A stretch of DNA of 64,000 bases, from assembly GCA_028274465.1 (NCBI GenBank), contig CM051458.1:52441253-52505252 (forward strand). Direction: 5' to 3'. Each line of letters begins with the position of its first letter. Position 1 is the first letter of the stretch. Below, in pieces: positions 55,520-64,000 of the stretch. This DNA comes from Plantago ovata. Taxonomy: Eukaryota > Streptophyta > Magnoliopsida > Lamiales > Plantaginaceae. The notes beneath the pieces are model-generated. The model was not told the DNA's origin. It saw only the letters and a program-made list of their open reading frames with translations, and did no database searches. The translations under genes and the position numbers were made by a program.

Positions 55520-57600
55520 TGTAAGAAAATGTGGTCAGAGTTACCCCTAGGGTACGCAGCGGAATTTTAAAAATTTTCTTAACATACAGGTTAATTGATT
55601 ATGCATATGTCGTATATATATAAACACGTCAATTAGAAGACTAACCTTACTTCCAAAGCAACTTCCAAGTCTTCGTAATAATCCGGTGTATCTTCTCCTT
55701 CGTCGAAGTCGAAGATATCTACAATGCTCCTTATATCTGCAAGACAATAAGAGTTAGTTTCCAGCTCCTAGAACCTCAACCTTTGTATCCACGGATGAAC
55801 AGCCTATCGGAAGAATGCTAGGATATTCTTTATGTGATCAAGAATACGGGGCGGCAATTCCCTCCGGTGGTGGTGGTTGCGCGCGCGGGTTGGCTAAAGG
55901 AGGAGGGGAGAGTTTTTTTTTCTCTAAGAAAACTGGGTAGAATAACTGTGTTCAAAACTGTGTGTAAAACTCTCTCTAATAGTCCCACTATATATAGTAG
56001 TCTATAGAAGCCTAAAGCATAAGCAATTAGACTTCGTAAAGGAATAAGAATCTAATTCTTATCGCACAAGGAAACCAATATCAAGTCTAGATTCATTCCC
56101 AATCAAATTAAAACTCAATCAAGAAAATCTAACTTATCCCTTGGACTTCTAATAGAGGAAGGAGTCGAACTCCTTCCCCTTATCTGGCCACGCGCGCGCG
56201 CGCGCCTGTCCTACGGGAGGTGGGTCCCACTTTTGGGACCCACTTATATTTCTAAGGCAATCCAAACTCCAAGTGGATTTTTCCCAAGTGCATATGTTAA
56301 TTATAAATTAACATATCCTTTATAATCAAACCTCCATTATATTTCCAAAATTAATCTTTAATTGTATTTACATAAAATACAATTAATTAGCCAATTCAAT
56401 TAATAATTCCAAATCATCAATTGAGCCACCAAATATTATAATTAATTCCAAATCAATTATAATCCATCAATCACAATTAATTCCAAATTAATTGCGATTC
56501 CATCTTCAAAGATATTCTGATAGACTGAATCACCACGTAGTGTGACCCATAGGGCCTCATCGTATTAAGCAAGTCCTAGACTAGGCAACATGGAATTCCA
56601 AGACGGTTCCATTTGCAATATTAATACGTGAGGACGTTTGAGAGGTTTCTCAAAGCTAATCCTTTCGTTGCGAAGCCTGTTGCGCTCAACGCGGCGATGG
56701 TAACGTCCCTTCATCTGACTTGCTCGAATGTATCTAGGATCGATGAAGTGTCTATCCCAATAATACATCCACGGGCGTCTCAGGGAGTTGCTTGGTTAAG
56801 ATATACTTATGACCATCATAATATATCATTTGCACTGGCCAGTGACTTTACCAACATAACTATGCAGACTATGAGCAGTGCTCTCCTGTGCTACACTTGA
56901 GAGATGAATCCTTCACAGAATCACTTATCACCCCCATTTGTATTTAGCCATAATCCTGGATCGTGTCTTAGGTCAGCTGCTTATTCAGAGCTGACATCGA
57001 CGGGTCCACCAAGGATATGGGGCAACAAATGTGATGATAATGTCCTGTAAGTGCAAAGGACGAATGGCATCACTTCGACAACTCACCGGTTTCCATAGAC
57101 ACGTCGGTGTAGAGTATACATCGATGGGAGTGTCCGGTGGGTACTTCCATTGTTCGACAAAGCTTCTTCGAACAACTATGCGCAGTTATGGGAACGTTCC
57201 TTGATTGTCCAACAATCCGTTCCGTGGCCGTGGGATCGGCTCACACTTGCTCCAACAAGTATAACCTCCATGCATACTAGTCTTGTCAGGTTCATTCATA
57301 CCCCCACATCCGAGATGTACCACGACTAGGGAGAGTTTGGGATAGATGATAACTCACATAGCTCCCACTAACTGTGTGATCGGTCATCTATCTGAGGGGA
57401 CATGTTTAATATAAATGCAGACAGTAATAAAGATATGACATGCTGCAGCCTGGTGTAATATAAATATGAAAGCGATACTCAATAGTAAAATGCAACAAAC
57501 ATATATTATATTACGTTGACCTGTGTAATAGTACATATATGTCCTCTATAAGGGCACCATGCCCTTAGTAAGGACTGTCTCTAGGACATATACACTATAA
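55520..57600 (-). repeat. copia 5' LTR of I, 2.08 kb
   Basis: Inverted copy of 3964-5997, starting TTATAGTGTATATG where the other starts TGATAGTG, so its terminal TG is mutated. TATA palindrome near 55988-55999 and a long (CG)n tract at about 56191-56206. Confidence 0.9.
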
Positions 57601-57730
57601 AAAAGGTGATATTGAGGTTGTGAAAGTAGGCACCGAAGATCAGCTTGCTGACATCTTTACCAAGCCCCTACCGGATAATAGGTTCGCAATGCTAAGGTAT
57701 AACCTTGGATTGATTGAACTACCTCAATAA
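57601..57730 (+). pseudogene. copia RNase H C-terminus (F pol end)
   Basis: It reads KGDIEVVKVGTEDQLADIFT, KPLPDN, FAMLRYNLGLIELPQ and then a stop, the standard C-terminal end of copia RNase H/pol. Everything upstream is cut by copia I. It shows that the following ORF lies 3' of pol, the Sirevirus arrangement. Confidence 0.87.
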
Positions 57731-58460
57731 AGGATACACTTGGCAGAATGCTGAAACAGGTATTCAGCAAGCCAAAAGTATTCCTGTCTAAAAGACTCAG
57801 TCACTGAATTCTTCTAAGAAATGATATGTCACCACATGTTTGCTGAAACAGGCATTCAGCAAGTAATTCCTTCAAAACGGGTATTTGTTAGGAAACTTGA
57901 TCACTTGCTGAGACAGGTACTCAGTAAGAGAAAAACCTTAAAGATACTGAAACAGGTATTCAAGTATCGAGGGAATTTTCTGAGACGGGAACTCAGAAAA
58001 AGAGCAAAACTCATATCTCAGATTTTACCAAAAGATATCTCAAGTACAAAAGTATTTACTAATACGGGAACTCAGAAATATCTTTTAAACTCAAGAAAAT
58101 ACGAGATATCTAAGTAAGGGGGAACTTTCAGCAAGTATCTAGAGTGATAATTCAAACTCGCTGAAAAGATTCTTGACTATTTCAGCAAGCAATCTATTCC
58201 CTTAAAACTCGGTAAAATCAATTTGTGACGTTAATCGGGCACAGATAAACTCGCAATAATCATGACATGAAATTCAATCGTGGCCATTGTTTAAAAGGAG
58301 TTACTTATCTAACGGCTAACAAAACAAAGAGAAAGAGTGCTCTGACGGTTTTAGTTAGTGGGCCACTACGCATTCAATGCAAAGGCTCCACTAACTCCGG
58401 TGTTTCTCTGTTTTACCCTTGCTGAGAGCTCAAATCGATTGAGTTTCTCACACACCAGAG
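57731..58460 (+). repeat. pol to post-pol ORF spacer with short repeats
   Basis: No gene. Six degenerate copies of CTGAAACAGGTATTCAG (a short CTGA...TCAG inverted repeat) at about 57750, 57842, 57908, 57948, 57980 and 58058, then further CAGCAAG/TTGCTGA words. Confidence 0.65.
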
Positions 58461-58463
58461 ACA

Positions 58464-58473
58464 CTATATAAAG
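58464..58473 (+). promoter_or_regulatory. TATA-like box upstream of the Sirevirus post-pol ORF
   Basis: CACTATATAAAGAAGG lies 134 bases before the ATG at 58607, followed by a T/C-rich leader (CATTTCCTTTCTCTGC). It resembles the CACTATAAATAGAGG of the LTR. An internal promoter is inferred. Confidence 0.45.
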
Positions 58474-58606
58474 AAGGAGTTAGAGAAATGACAAAATTCT
58501 TTAACTCACATTTCCTTTCTCTGCAAATTCTAGCCTGAATCTACTGTACCTCCGGTCAAAAAGCAAACTATCTCTTTTCGTACACATCTTCTTTCTCTAT
58601 AAAGAA

Positions 58607-60671
58607 ATGGCTCCCAAGAGACAGTCTTCTAAGTCCTCAAAGTCATCAAAGGTTGATAGTGCTGAAACACGCACTGCTCCGGTGACTACTACGACTGCAA
58701 CCACAACGAAAGTTGTGTTGAAAAATGACCGCATATCAGAAAAACCTATGCCTCCGTCATATCTTGACACTGCAAAGTGTAAGATGTTGATGCAATGGGG
58801 AGGTTTTGCAAAAGAAAAGTACATTAGGTACTTTTATGGACAAGATCTCGATGACGAAAATGAAGAGGCGCTTGAGTATATCAAGCAGCAAGGCCTCATG
58901 AACTTTATCTCTGCTCGCACTAAGCAAGTGAGCATGATTGATACAATGGAATTCTACAACAATGCAGAAATCCAGTCCCTTACAGATAGCAAAGGAGTCA
59001 CTGAAAAAGTGATCCTTACTTATGTTCAGAACACGCAAATCGTCCTGAAATGGACTGATTTAGCGGAGATATTTCAGATTTCAACCACTGGAACTGAAGA
59101 TGACGTCACTGCCACTGACGAAGAAATTGAAGCTTTCTACAGTGACGTCAGAAACGAGAAAATGAAGAAAGGCGAGATTGCTCCCGTGACTTGGACAAAG
59201 CACGTTAAGAGAAAGCATCTCTGTCATTCACTTGGTCTAGTAGCTCTGCTGCTAATAAAAGTTCTTGACTCCCAAGTTGGAGGAATTGACCAAGTAGGCC
59301 TGAGAAGATGGCCATTGCTGATGCATATCCATGAAAATAAAACGGAACTTAACTGGGCTAAGTACATTTTCAACAGGCTTGTTAATTGTGTTACTAAGTT
59401 TAAGGTAAAGGTAGAAGACAACAAGGTCTCACCTTCCTTTCCAGTTATGTATGGAATCAAGATATGCTACATCCTTGAACATTTCAGGATTCAACTAAGA
59501 AACCCATTGCCTATCAAGAAATCTGTGTGCAATGTGGGAAGATCATTCTACAAGCAGAATGTACCTAAGACTACTGGAAAGAAATCTAAGAAGACAACAA
59601 CTGCAAATGTTGTCAGTACCAAGCCAGCAAGAAAGGTATACAACAGCTGTAGATGTTACCACTCAGCAACTTAGAGATGACACTGCTGTGGATGGTGGTA
59701 ACACAAAAGAAGCTGTAGAAAATCAACAAGGTACGTGTACAAGAGCCGTTGCTGAAAATGCAACTATAGATGACTCTGGGAAACTGGAGAAATCTAACAA
59801 GAAAAAGAGGAAAGCTGATGATGACACTCAGACTGCAGCGTCATCAGCAAACCCCGTACCTAAGAGGAAACGGACAAGCAACAAAAGGAAGAAAACACTG
59901 GCCCGCAAATCAGTCCCTGCTGTCTAAGACCTCTCAGACAATTCCCAGACAAATGCTGAAACTCATTCGCCAGTAGATGTTGCTGAGGTGATTACCGAAA
60001 CCTATGTCAGCAATGTTGAAGTGTTTGCGGAAGCCTTCAACAATCAACTTAACGTTGATACTTCTACTGTGAATAGACCACAAGGCAGTGGAAATGAAAT
60101 TCCTGCCCAAGTCCCAGATATCTACATTGTAGATAATTTAGATGATCCAATTATGGAACCAGTAAGCGACATTGCTGCTGATCTGCAAAAAGCGGCACTT
60201 GCTGATGCTGCTGAAAAGATGGTTGCTGAACAAGCAACTCATCAAGTTGCTGAAACCCCGCTTGCTGAAGGACCAGTTGCTAAGACAGCAACGGTTCCAG
60301 TTCCAGAAGTTGCTGAAACACAAGAAGCATTATTCAAAGACGCATCTGGTGATGCTGAGAATATTGGCCCAAGTTCACCCAAGACATCAATTGATGAAGT
60401 CCATCTTGTACTGGAAGAAATAAGCAAACAAATGGAGTTGGAGATTGAAGAATCATCCAACAAATCAATTGATATCTTCATGACAAGCAGTGAGCTTAAA
60501 GGTCAAGATGCTTCTGCTCAACTTGTCATTTCAGAGACAAGGGAGATTGCTGAAATCGCACAGCTTTCTCAAATAGAGTAAAACCAGAAGTCTGCTGAAG
60601 AAACAGTCCAAGAAGCTGAAGAAACTGTTAATGCTGAAAGGACTGAGCCACAACCTGTCCTTCCTCAGCAG
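58607..60671 (+). pseudogene. Sirevirus post-pol (env-like) ORF, N-terminal part (F)
   Basis: ATG at 58607 in AAAGAAATGGCTCCC. A Ser/Lys/Thr-rich start (KRQSSKSSKSSK) is followed by a conserved-looking domain of about 280 residues: CKMLMQWGGFAKEKYIRYFY, RTKQVSMIDTMEFYNNAEI, WTDLAEIFQIS, LCHSLGLVALLLIKVL and MYGIKICYILEHFRI. It resembles the domain found in plant retrotransposon ORF3/env-like products. The frame shifts near 59630, then VDVTTQQLRDDTAV leads to a basic cluster (KKKRKADDDT, PKRKRTSNKRKK) and a TAA at 59925. It continues as an acidic Ala/Glu/Val-rich repeat region (59988-60581) to another TAA, then to the exon end CTCAGCAG at 60671. No signal peptide or clear membrane span is seen. 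Confidence 0.72.
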
Positions 60672-60767
60672 GTAGTAAATTCAACCATCAGTAAAACTTC
60701 AATTTCTTAAACTTATTCTTTTGCTAATATAATACTATCTCTACACACTTCTCAAGATGCAAGTCAG
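60672..60767 (+). other. predicted intron 1 in the post-pol ORF
   Basis: CAGCAG|GTAGTAAAT...GCAAGTCAG|ATGGTT, 96 bases, very T/A-rich, with GCTAAT as a branch-site candidate. It contains an in-frame TAA, so splicing would be needed to join the flanking frames. An alternative acceptor at 60756 would not keep the frame. Confidence 0.5.
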
Positions 60768-63700
60768 ATGGTTGCTGAAGCCTCTGCACCAGGACCAACA
60801 CTCCCTGCTCAGCAGGTAGTTAATGATTTTGGTATTAAAACTAAGTTTGACAACTTAGTACTTGTGTCTAATTCCAATTTATTTCAGGATGAACAAAAGG
60901 AGGATGCTACTCAAGCTCCTCATGGAATGGAAATTGTACTACATGAGCTTGCTGACTCTCAGCAGGTAAATCATGTTTCAGATATGAGCTCTAAAACAAT
61001 TCTCCAAACCAATCCTGATCTAAATAACGTTCTTTTTCAGGCTCAAAAGAAGATCACTGAAGTGGTACTCATCACTGAAGATCATCAAGTATGTTCTGAA
61101 GAACTGTACTTGAACTTCAAAAGGACTACTTTGTCAAGAGTTGCTAAGTCCGTCAGCAACTGGCAAAGGTACAGGCGAATGGATTTCTCTGATCTTCACC
61201 TTCATCTCTCAAACGAGAAAAAGAGATCTTCTCTGCTAAAGCTCGAAAGATTTGTCCACTCCATCCTTCCTGAAGAAATGTCATATTCTCAGCAAATGAG
61301 CTCGAATCTGATTGCTCAAATCAGAGAGAATATGAAGGCAAAATTCAAGAGTGCCTCTCCACCTGAACAAGCTGTGATGCTCAAAGGTTCATTTGTACCT
61401 GTGGTGGCTGATCCCCACAAAATCAATGAGGAAGAGGAAGTGACAAGTGTTGCTTTATATAAGCACGTTGAGCTAGTCATTCTGACAGACGATGATGAAG
61501 AAGAAGAAGATGAGAACATTCCCACTGATCCCAGTGATGATGAAGGGAAAGATTCCAAGGACAAGAAAGATAATGATGATGACAATCAAGCTCCAAGTCC
61601 TGATGCTGGAGGATTGAAGTTGACAGTTGCTGAAAACGCTCAACCTGAAAATCAGCAAGCTGAACAACAACAACGTCAGCAAAAATCTCAACCTCCTGCG
61701 GCTGCTGCTGAAAATCAAGCACCTGTCCAAGGTGCTGATACTGAAGAAGAATATGCCAGAAAAAGGGTTGCCTTGAAAAATGGCAAAAGTCCAGTTTCTG
61801 ATGCCAAGGTTCCTGAAGAAAACCTTGATGATGATGATGAACAAGATGAAGATTACCAACGCGCTCTCCAGAACAGTCTCTTGATCCATGCAAGGCATAC
61901 ACAGGATCTAGAAATTGGTCAATCTTCAGGAGTGAGATCAAAGGAAGTCCCCTCCCTTCCATTTACTACTGGCGAAACTCCAGTAATTGAGCCCCAAACT
62001 CAATTGAAACAACTAACTACTGGCGAAAATCCAGTTATTGAGTCTCCAACGTTGCCTTCAGCAACTACTCAATTAAAACTAACTACTGGTGAAACTCCAG
62101 TTGTTGAGTCTGAAGTGTTGCCATCAGCAACCACTCAACAAAAAGGAAGTGAAGCTACTGATAAAGGTTCAAAAGTTGCTCAACTTGATGAATCTGAGGA
62201 TGATGACTACTTGTCAGAAAATGAGGATGAACAATCCAAGCGAGACCCAAAAGTTGTTCAGATTCCTTTTCCTGATTACATCACTGATAAAGATGATTCC
62301 TTAAGAGCCGAATTGCTGATACGTGATGATCAGTTTGCTTCCGAACTAAAAGTTCATTCCTTGACACCACATTTAGTGCCGTTCCCAAGAGTTGAGGAGT
62401 TTACTCCCAGAATTCTAGCACTAAAAGAAGTCCATAATGCCTGCAAAGCTGAAGATGAGGCATTGCTTGCTGAGAGCCCACTTGACTTTGGAAAGATATT
62501 GGCTACAGTGCTGAGACGCACTACAACTTTGACAATAGCTCAGAAAGACATCAGTCTTTATCACAAAAGCTATGAAGAAGATGTAAGTCAAGCGCTCAGA
62601 CTTGCAAAGAATGCTCTCGTGAAGGCTCAGACTTTAATGGATGAGAAGGCCGCAACAGAGAAAAGACATGAAGAGAACATGATGAACATTCACAGAGAGT
62701 TGTCAAAAATGAATTCTGACCAACAACAAATCATCATGAAGTATAACAGTTTAAGCACTCTTGTTGAAAATTGCAATGAGTTCTATTCTCTGCACATCAC
62801 TCCGATGTTGCAATCCATGTCTAAGGGGGAAGAAAAGAAGAGATCCAGAAAAAGAAACCAATCCCCTCCTCCTGCTGTTGATGTGCCACTGCCCGTAGAA
62901 CCACTTGCTGAAAGAGATCAAAGTTCTAAAAGGCAAGCAGAATCTGAGTTGAATTCAGCAAGTACCAAAAAGAGAAAAACCGCTGCTGAAACTCAAGATT
63001 TTTGCCATACTGAAAGTCATCAAAATCCGAATGAAGATGATGACAATCAAACAATAGCTCAAGCCATAAGAGCTAGACCCTTAACAACCTTGACTCCGTC
63101 TGGCCACTCAAAGCATTTTTCGTCTGACTCCTTAGCAAGAGATCAAGACAATGGTAAGACAAGAAGAATAAGGCAAAGACAGGAAGAAAAGAGGCTGGCC
63201 AGCATTGCTATTGGCTCCGGCATTGAATACACAAAGACCAGCAATGAAGAAACCACTCAGAATGTAATCAGAAACATTCATGGTTGCTGGATCTTAAAGC
63301 TGGAAGACTTGCTGGTAAATGAGTTCTTTCCTACAACCATATTGAATCAAATGTTCAAATGGATTGAACTCAAGGTTCAAAGAAATCAAAGGGAAGAATC
63401 CCTCCCAAGAAATATTGCTGGGAAATGGTTGAATCTTGTGATCTCAGTAAGAAGAATTGCCATTGGTAAGACATATAGACCAGTAACAAAGAAAACAAAG
63501 AAGAGACTTGGATTGATTCCTTATGAGTATTTCTATCTCACTTCTAAGGACCAAGAAGAAGATCTTCTTTGGCTAAGAAAGATTCATACGAAAAGCATTT
63601 CAGATACACAGCTTCTCCATGCCAGCAATTGGGGCATGCATTTGTGGGTGACTAACTACATGAAAATGAATGCTGAAAAGCATCATCACACTGCCTGCAA

Positions 63701-63830
63701 AAATGCAAGAATTCTTAAACTACAAGTCCGTAGGCTTCTGGAAAACTACGAAAAGGACTGTGTTGAATTTACTGCACTTGCTGAGAAGAGTGTAAAAGAG
63801 ATTTTGAGAAAATCCTCTGAAAGAGCTTAA
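60768..63830 (+). CDS. Sirevirus post-pol (env-like) ORF, main part (F)
   Basis: An uninterrupted frame of 1,020 codons including predicted introns 2 and 3. Order, in residues counted from 60768: a helical region with KSVSNWQRYRRMDFSDL (about 125-145), INEEEEVTS, acidic DDDEEEEDENIP (about 240-275), UIM-like DEDYQRALQNSLLIH (about 360-374; Ala366, Ser370), tandem repeats TTGETPVIE (about 400-457), a long coiled coil (about 590-680), basic clusters KKRSRKRNQ (about 689) and KKRKT (about 734), and a C-terminal domain (GCWILKLEDLLVNEFF, LGLIPYEYFYLT, HASNWGMHLWV). G shows that 16 residues were deleted from this copy near GKTYR. No membrane span is evident, so a nuclear or ubiquitin-linked role is more plausible than an envelope; this is inference. 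It probably belongs to one product with 58607-60671. Confidence 0.78.
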   Translation: MVAEASAPGPTLPAQQVVNDFGIKTKFDNLVLVSNSNLFQDEQKEDATQAPHGMEIVLHELADSQQVNHVSDMSSKTILQTNPDLNNVLFQAQKKITEVVLITEDHQVCSEELYLNFKRTTLSRVAKSVSNWQRYRRMDFSDLHLHLSNEKKRSSLLKLERFVHSILPEEMSYSQQMSSNLIAQIRENMKAKFKSASPPEQAVMLKGSFVPVVADPHKINEEEEVTSVALYKHVELVILTDDDEEEEDENIPTDPSDDEGKDSKDKKDNDDDNQAPSPDAGGLKLTVAENAQPENQQAEQQQRQQKSQPPAAAAENQAPVQGADTEEEYARKRVALKNGKSPVSDAKVPEENLDDDDEQDEDYQRALQNSLLIHARHTQDLEIGQSSGVRSKEVPSLPFTTGETPVIEPQTQLKQLTTGENPVIESPTLPSATTQLKLTTGETPVVESEVLPSATTQQKGSEATDKGSKVAQLDESEDDDYLSENEDEQSKRDPKVVQIPFPDYITDKDDSLRAELLIRDDQFASELKVHSLTPHLVPFPRVEEFTPRILALKEVHNACKAEDEALLAESPLDFGKILATVLRRTTTLTIAQKDISLYHKSYEEDVSQALRLAKNALVKAQTLMDEKAATEKRHEENMMNIHRELSKMNSDQQQIIMKYNSLSTLVENCNEFYSLHITPMLQSMSKGEEKKRSRKRNQSPPPAVDVPLPVEPLAERDQSSKRQAESELNSASTKKRKTAAETQDFCHTESHQNPNEDDDNQTIAQAIRARPLTTLTPSGHSKHFSSDSLARDQDNGKTRRIRQRQEEKRLASIAIGSGIEYTKTSNEETTQNVIRNIHGCWILKLEDLLVNEFFPTTILNQMFKWIELKVQRNQREESLPRNIAGKWLNLVISVRRIAIGKTYRPVTKKTKKRLGLIPYEYFYLTSKDQEEDLLWLRKIHTKSISDTQLLHASNWGMHLWVTNYMKMNAEKHHHTACKNARILKLQVRRLLENYEKDCVEFTALAEKSVKEILRKSSERA
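60816..60887 (+). other. predicted intron 2 in the post-pol ORF
   Basis: CTCAGCAG|GTAGTTAATG...CCAATTTATTTCAG|GATG, 72 bases (24 codons), AT-rich, branch-site candidate CTAAT 19 bases before the acceptor. Retention keeps the frame open. Confidence 0.6.
60966..61040 (+). other. predicted intron 3 in the post-pol ORF
   Basis: CTCAGCAG|GTAAATCATG...GTTCTTTTTCAG|GCTC, 75 bases (25 codons). The acceptor context is kept in copy G (near 47073 on the minus strand). Retention keeps the frame open. Confidence 0.62.
61845..61890 (+). other. UIM-like segment of the post-pol ORF
   Basis: Acidic residues, then DEDYQRALQNSLLIH. This fits the ubiquitin-interacting motif pattern: acidic run, hydrophobic residue, two any, Ala, three any, Ser. 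It is kept in K (10036-10080) and, with a frameshift, in G (about 46220-46280). Confidence 0.55.
61964..62140 (+). repeat. tandem repeat in the post-pol ORF
   Basis: Three degenerate units of ACTACTGG(C/T)GAAA(A/C)TCCAGT...ATTGAG with LPSATTQ between, about 60-75 bases each, coding (T)TGETPV(I/V)E. Also present in G (about 46010-46165); K breaks off at its start. Confidence 0.75.
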
Positions 63831-64000
63831 GTCCCTGTAATAGTTTTTGTTAAAGTTTTTGTTTGCTGATTCTATTTAAGTTATCTATGCTATTTCATGT
63901 AAACTTCTGAAAGATAACTATCAGCAATGAAACTTTTGACTCTTATTGGTTTTTGATTATGCAATTTACTTATGCTTACTGTTTAATTATTCAAGTATGC
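63831..64000 (+). other. 3' non-coding sequence after the post-pol ORF (F)
   Basis: It matches 43998-44244 of G in inverted form, so the polypurine tract and 3' LTR of F should lie just beyond the window. Confidence 0.7.

Larger units (their letters stand above)
54798..57600 (-). mobile_element. copia element I, 5' LTR and leader
   Basis: Minus-strand copy of the 1-5997 family: LTR 55520-57600, primer site and about 700 bp of leader until the LTR of H. The rest of I is not visible. On the right it abuts the RNase H of F. Confidence 0.85.

Noticed and set aside
61473..61962. Long minus-strand frames opposite the acidic region of the post-pol ORF (also 10162-10491 and 46160-46564)
   Set aside because: They mirror Asp/Glu-rich codons as Phe/Ile/Leu/Ser and have no support of their own.

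Overview
This window is plant nuclear DNA made almost entirely of nested LTR retrotransposons. The evidence is Ty1-copia gag-pol with an initiator-Met-tRNA primer site, Athila-like Ty3-gypsy elements with a TGGCGCCGTTGCCGGGGA-type primer site, and a Sirevirus-like copia element with extra coding sequence after pol. I see no cellular protein gene, tRNA, rRNA or CRISPR array. Three runs of exactly 100 N (14529-14628, 29722-29821, 47139-47238) are assembly gaps, and the sequence beside them carries many single-base indels, so some frameshifts there may be errors.

Layout, left to right (element letters are mine). 1-5997: 3' part of a copia element (+), broken gag-pol plus a 2.03-kb LTR. It sits in gypsy element J (+, 5998-9958: ORF3 remnant, conserved 3' region, 3' LTR). 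J abuts K, a piece of Sirevirus post-pol ORF (-, 9959-10617). Gypsy element A (+) starts at 10618; its 5' LTR is split by gypsy element M (-, 11522-20980, target duplication ACAAT). A resumes at 20981 and its gag is split at 21803 by gypsy element B. B's gag is split by the complete gypsy element C (+, 23248-29270, target duplication CTAGA), and B's gag resumes at 29271 up to a gap. Gypsy element E (-, 29822-37929) lies in D (+, 37930-39597), which may be the 3' half of B. Sirevirus F (+) starts at 39598 (LTR, gag), and is interrupted at its gag zinc knuckle by Sirevirus G (-, 42296-47138). After a gap come gypsy element H (-, 47239-54797), copia element I (-, 54798-57600, leader and 5' LTR), then the end of F: the pol C-terminus and a long post-pol ORF to the window edge.

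The gypsy copies form one family: about 1.2-1.3-kb LTRs (TGATGA...TCATCA), a fused gag-protease ORF, and no trace of reverse transcriptase, RNase H or integrase in any copy, so they must depend on enzymes from elsewhere. Some copies (E, H, and the partial J and D) also carry a third ORF preceded by a GC-palindromic leader and an intron of about 530-540 bp; others (C, M) lack this module. All share a non-coding 3' block with two identical-stem hairpins, each followed by a copy of the polypurine-tract core.

The most unusual content is the Sirevirus post-pol ORF (58607-63830). It has its own TATA-like box, three predicted short introns whose lengths are all multiples of three, a ubiquitin-interacting-motif-like segment present in all three copies, tandem repeats, a coiled coil and nuclear-localisation-like basic clusters. 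It does not look like a membrane envelope protein.
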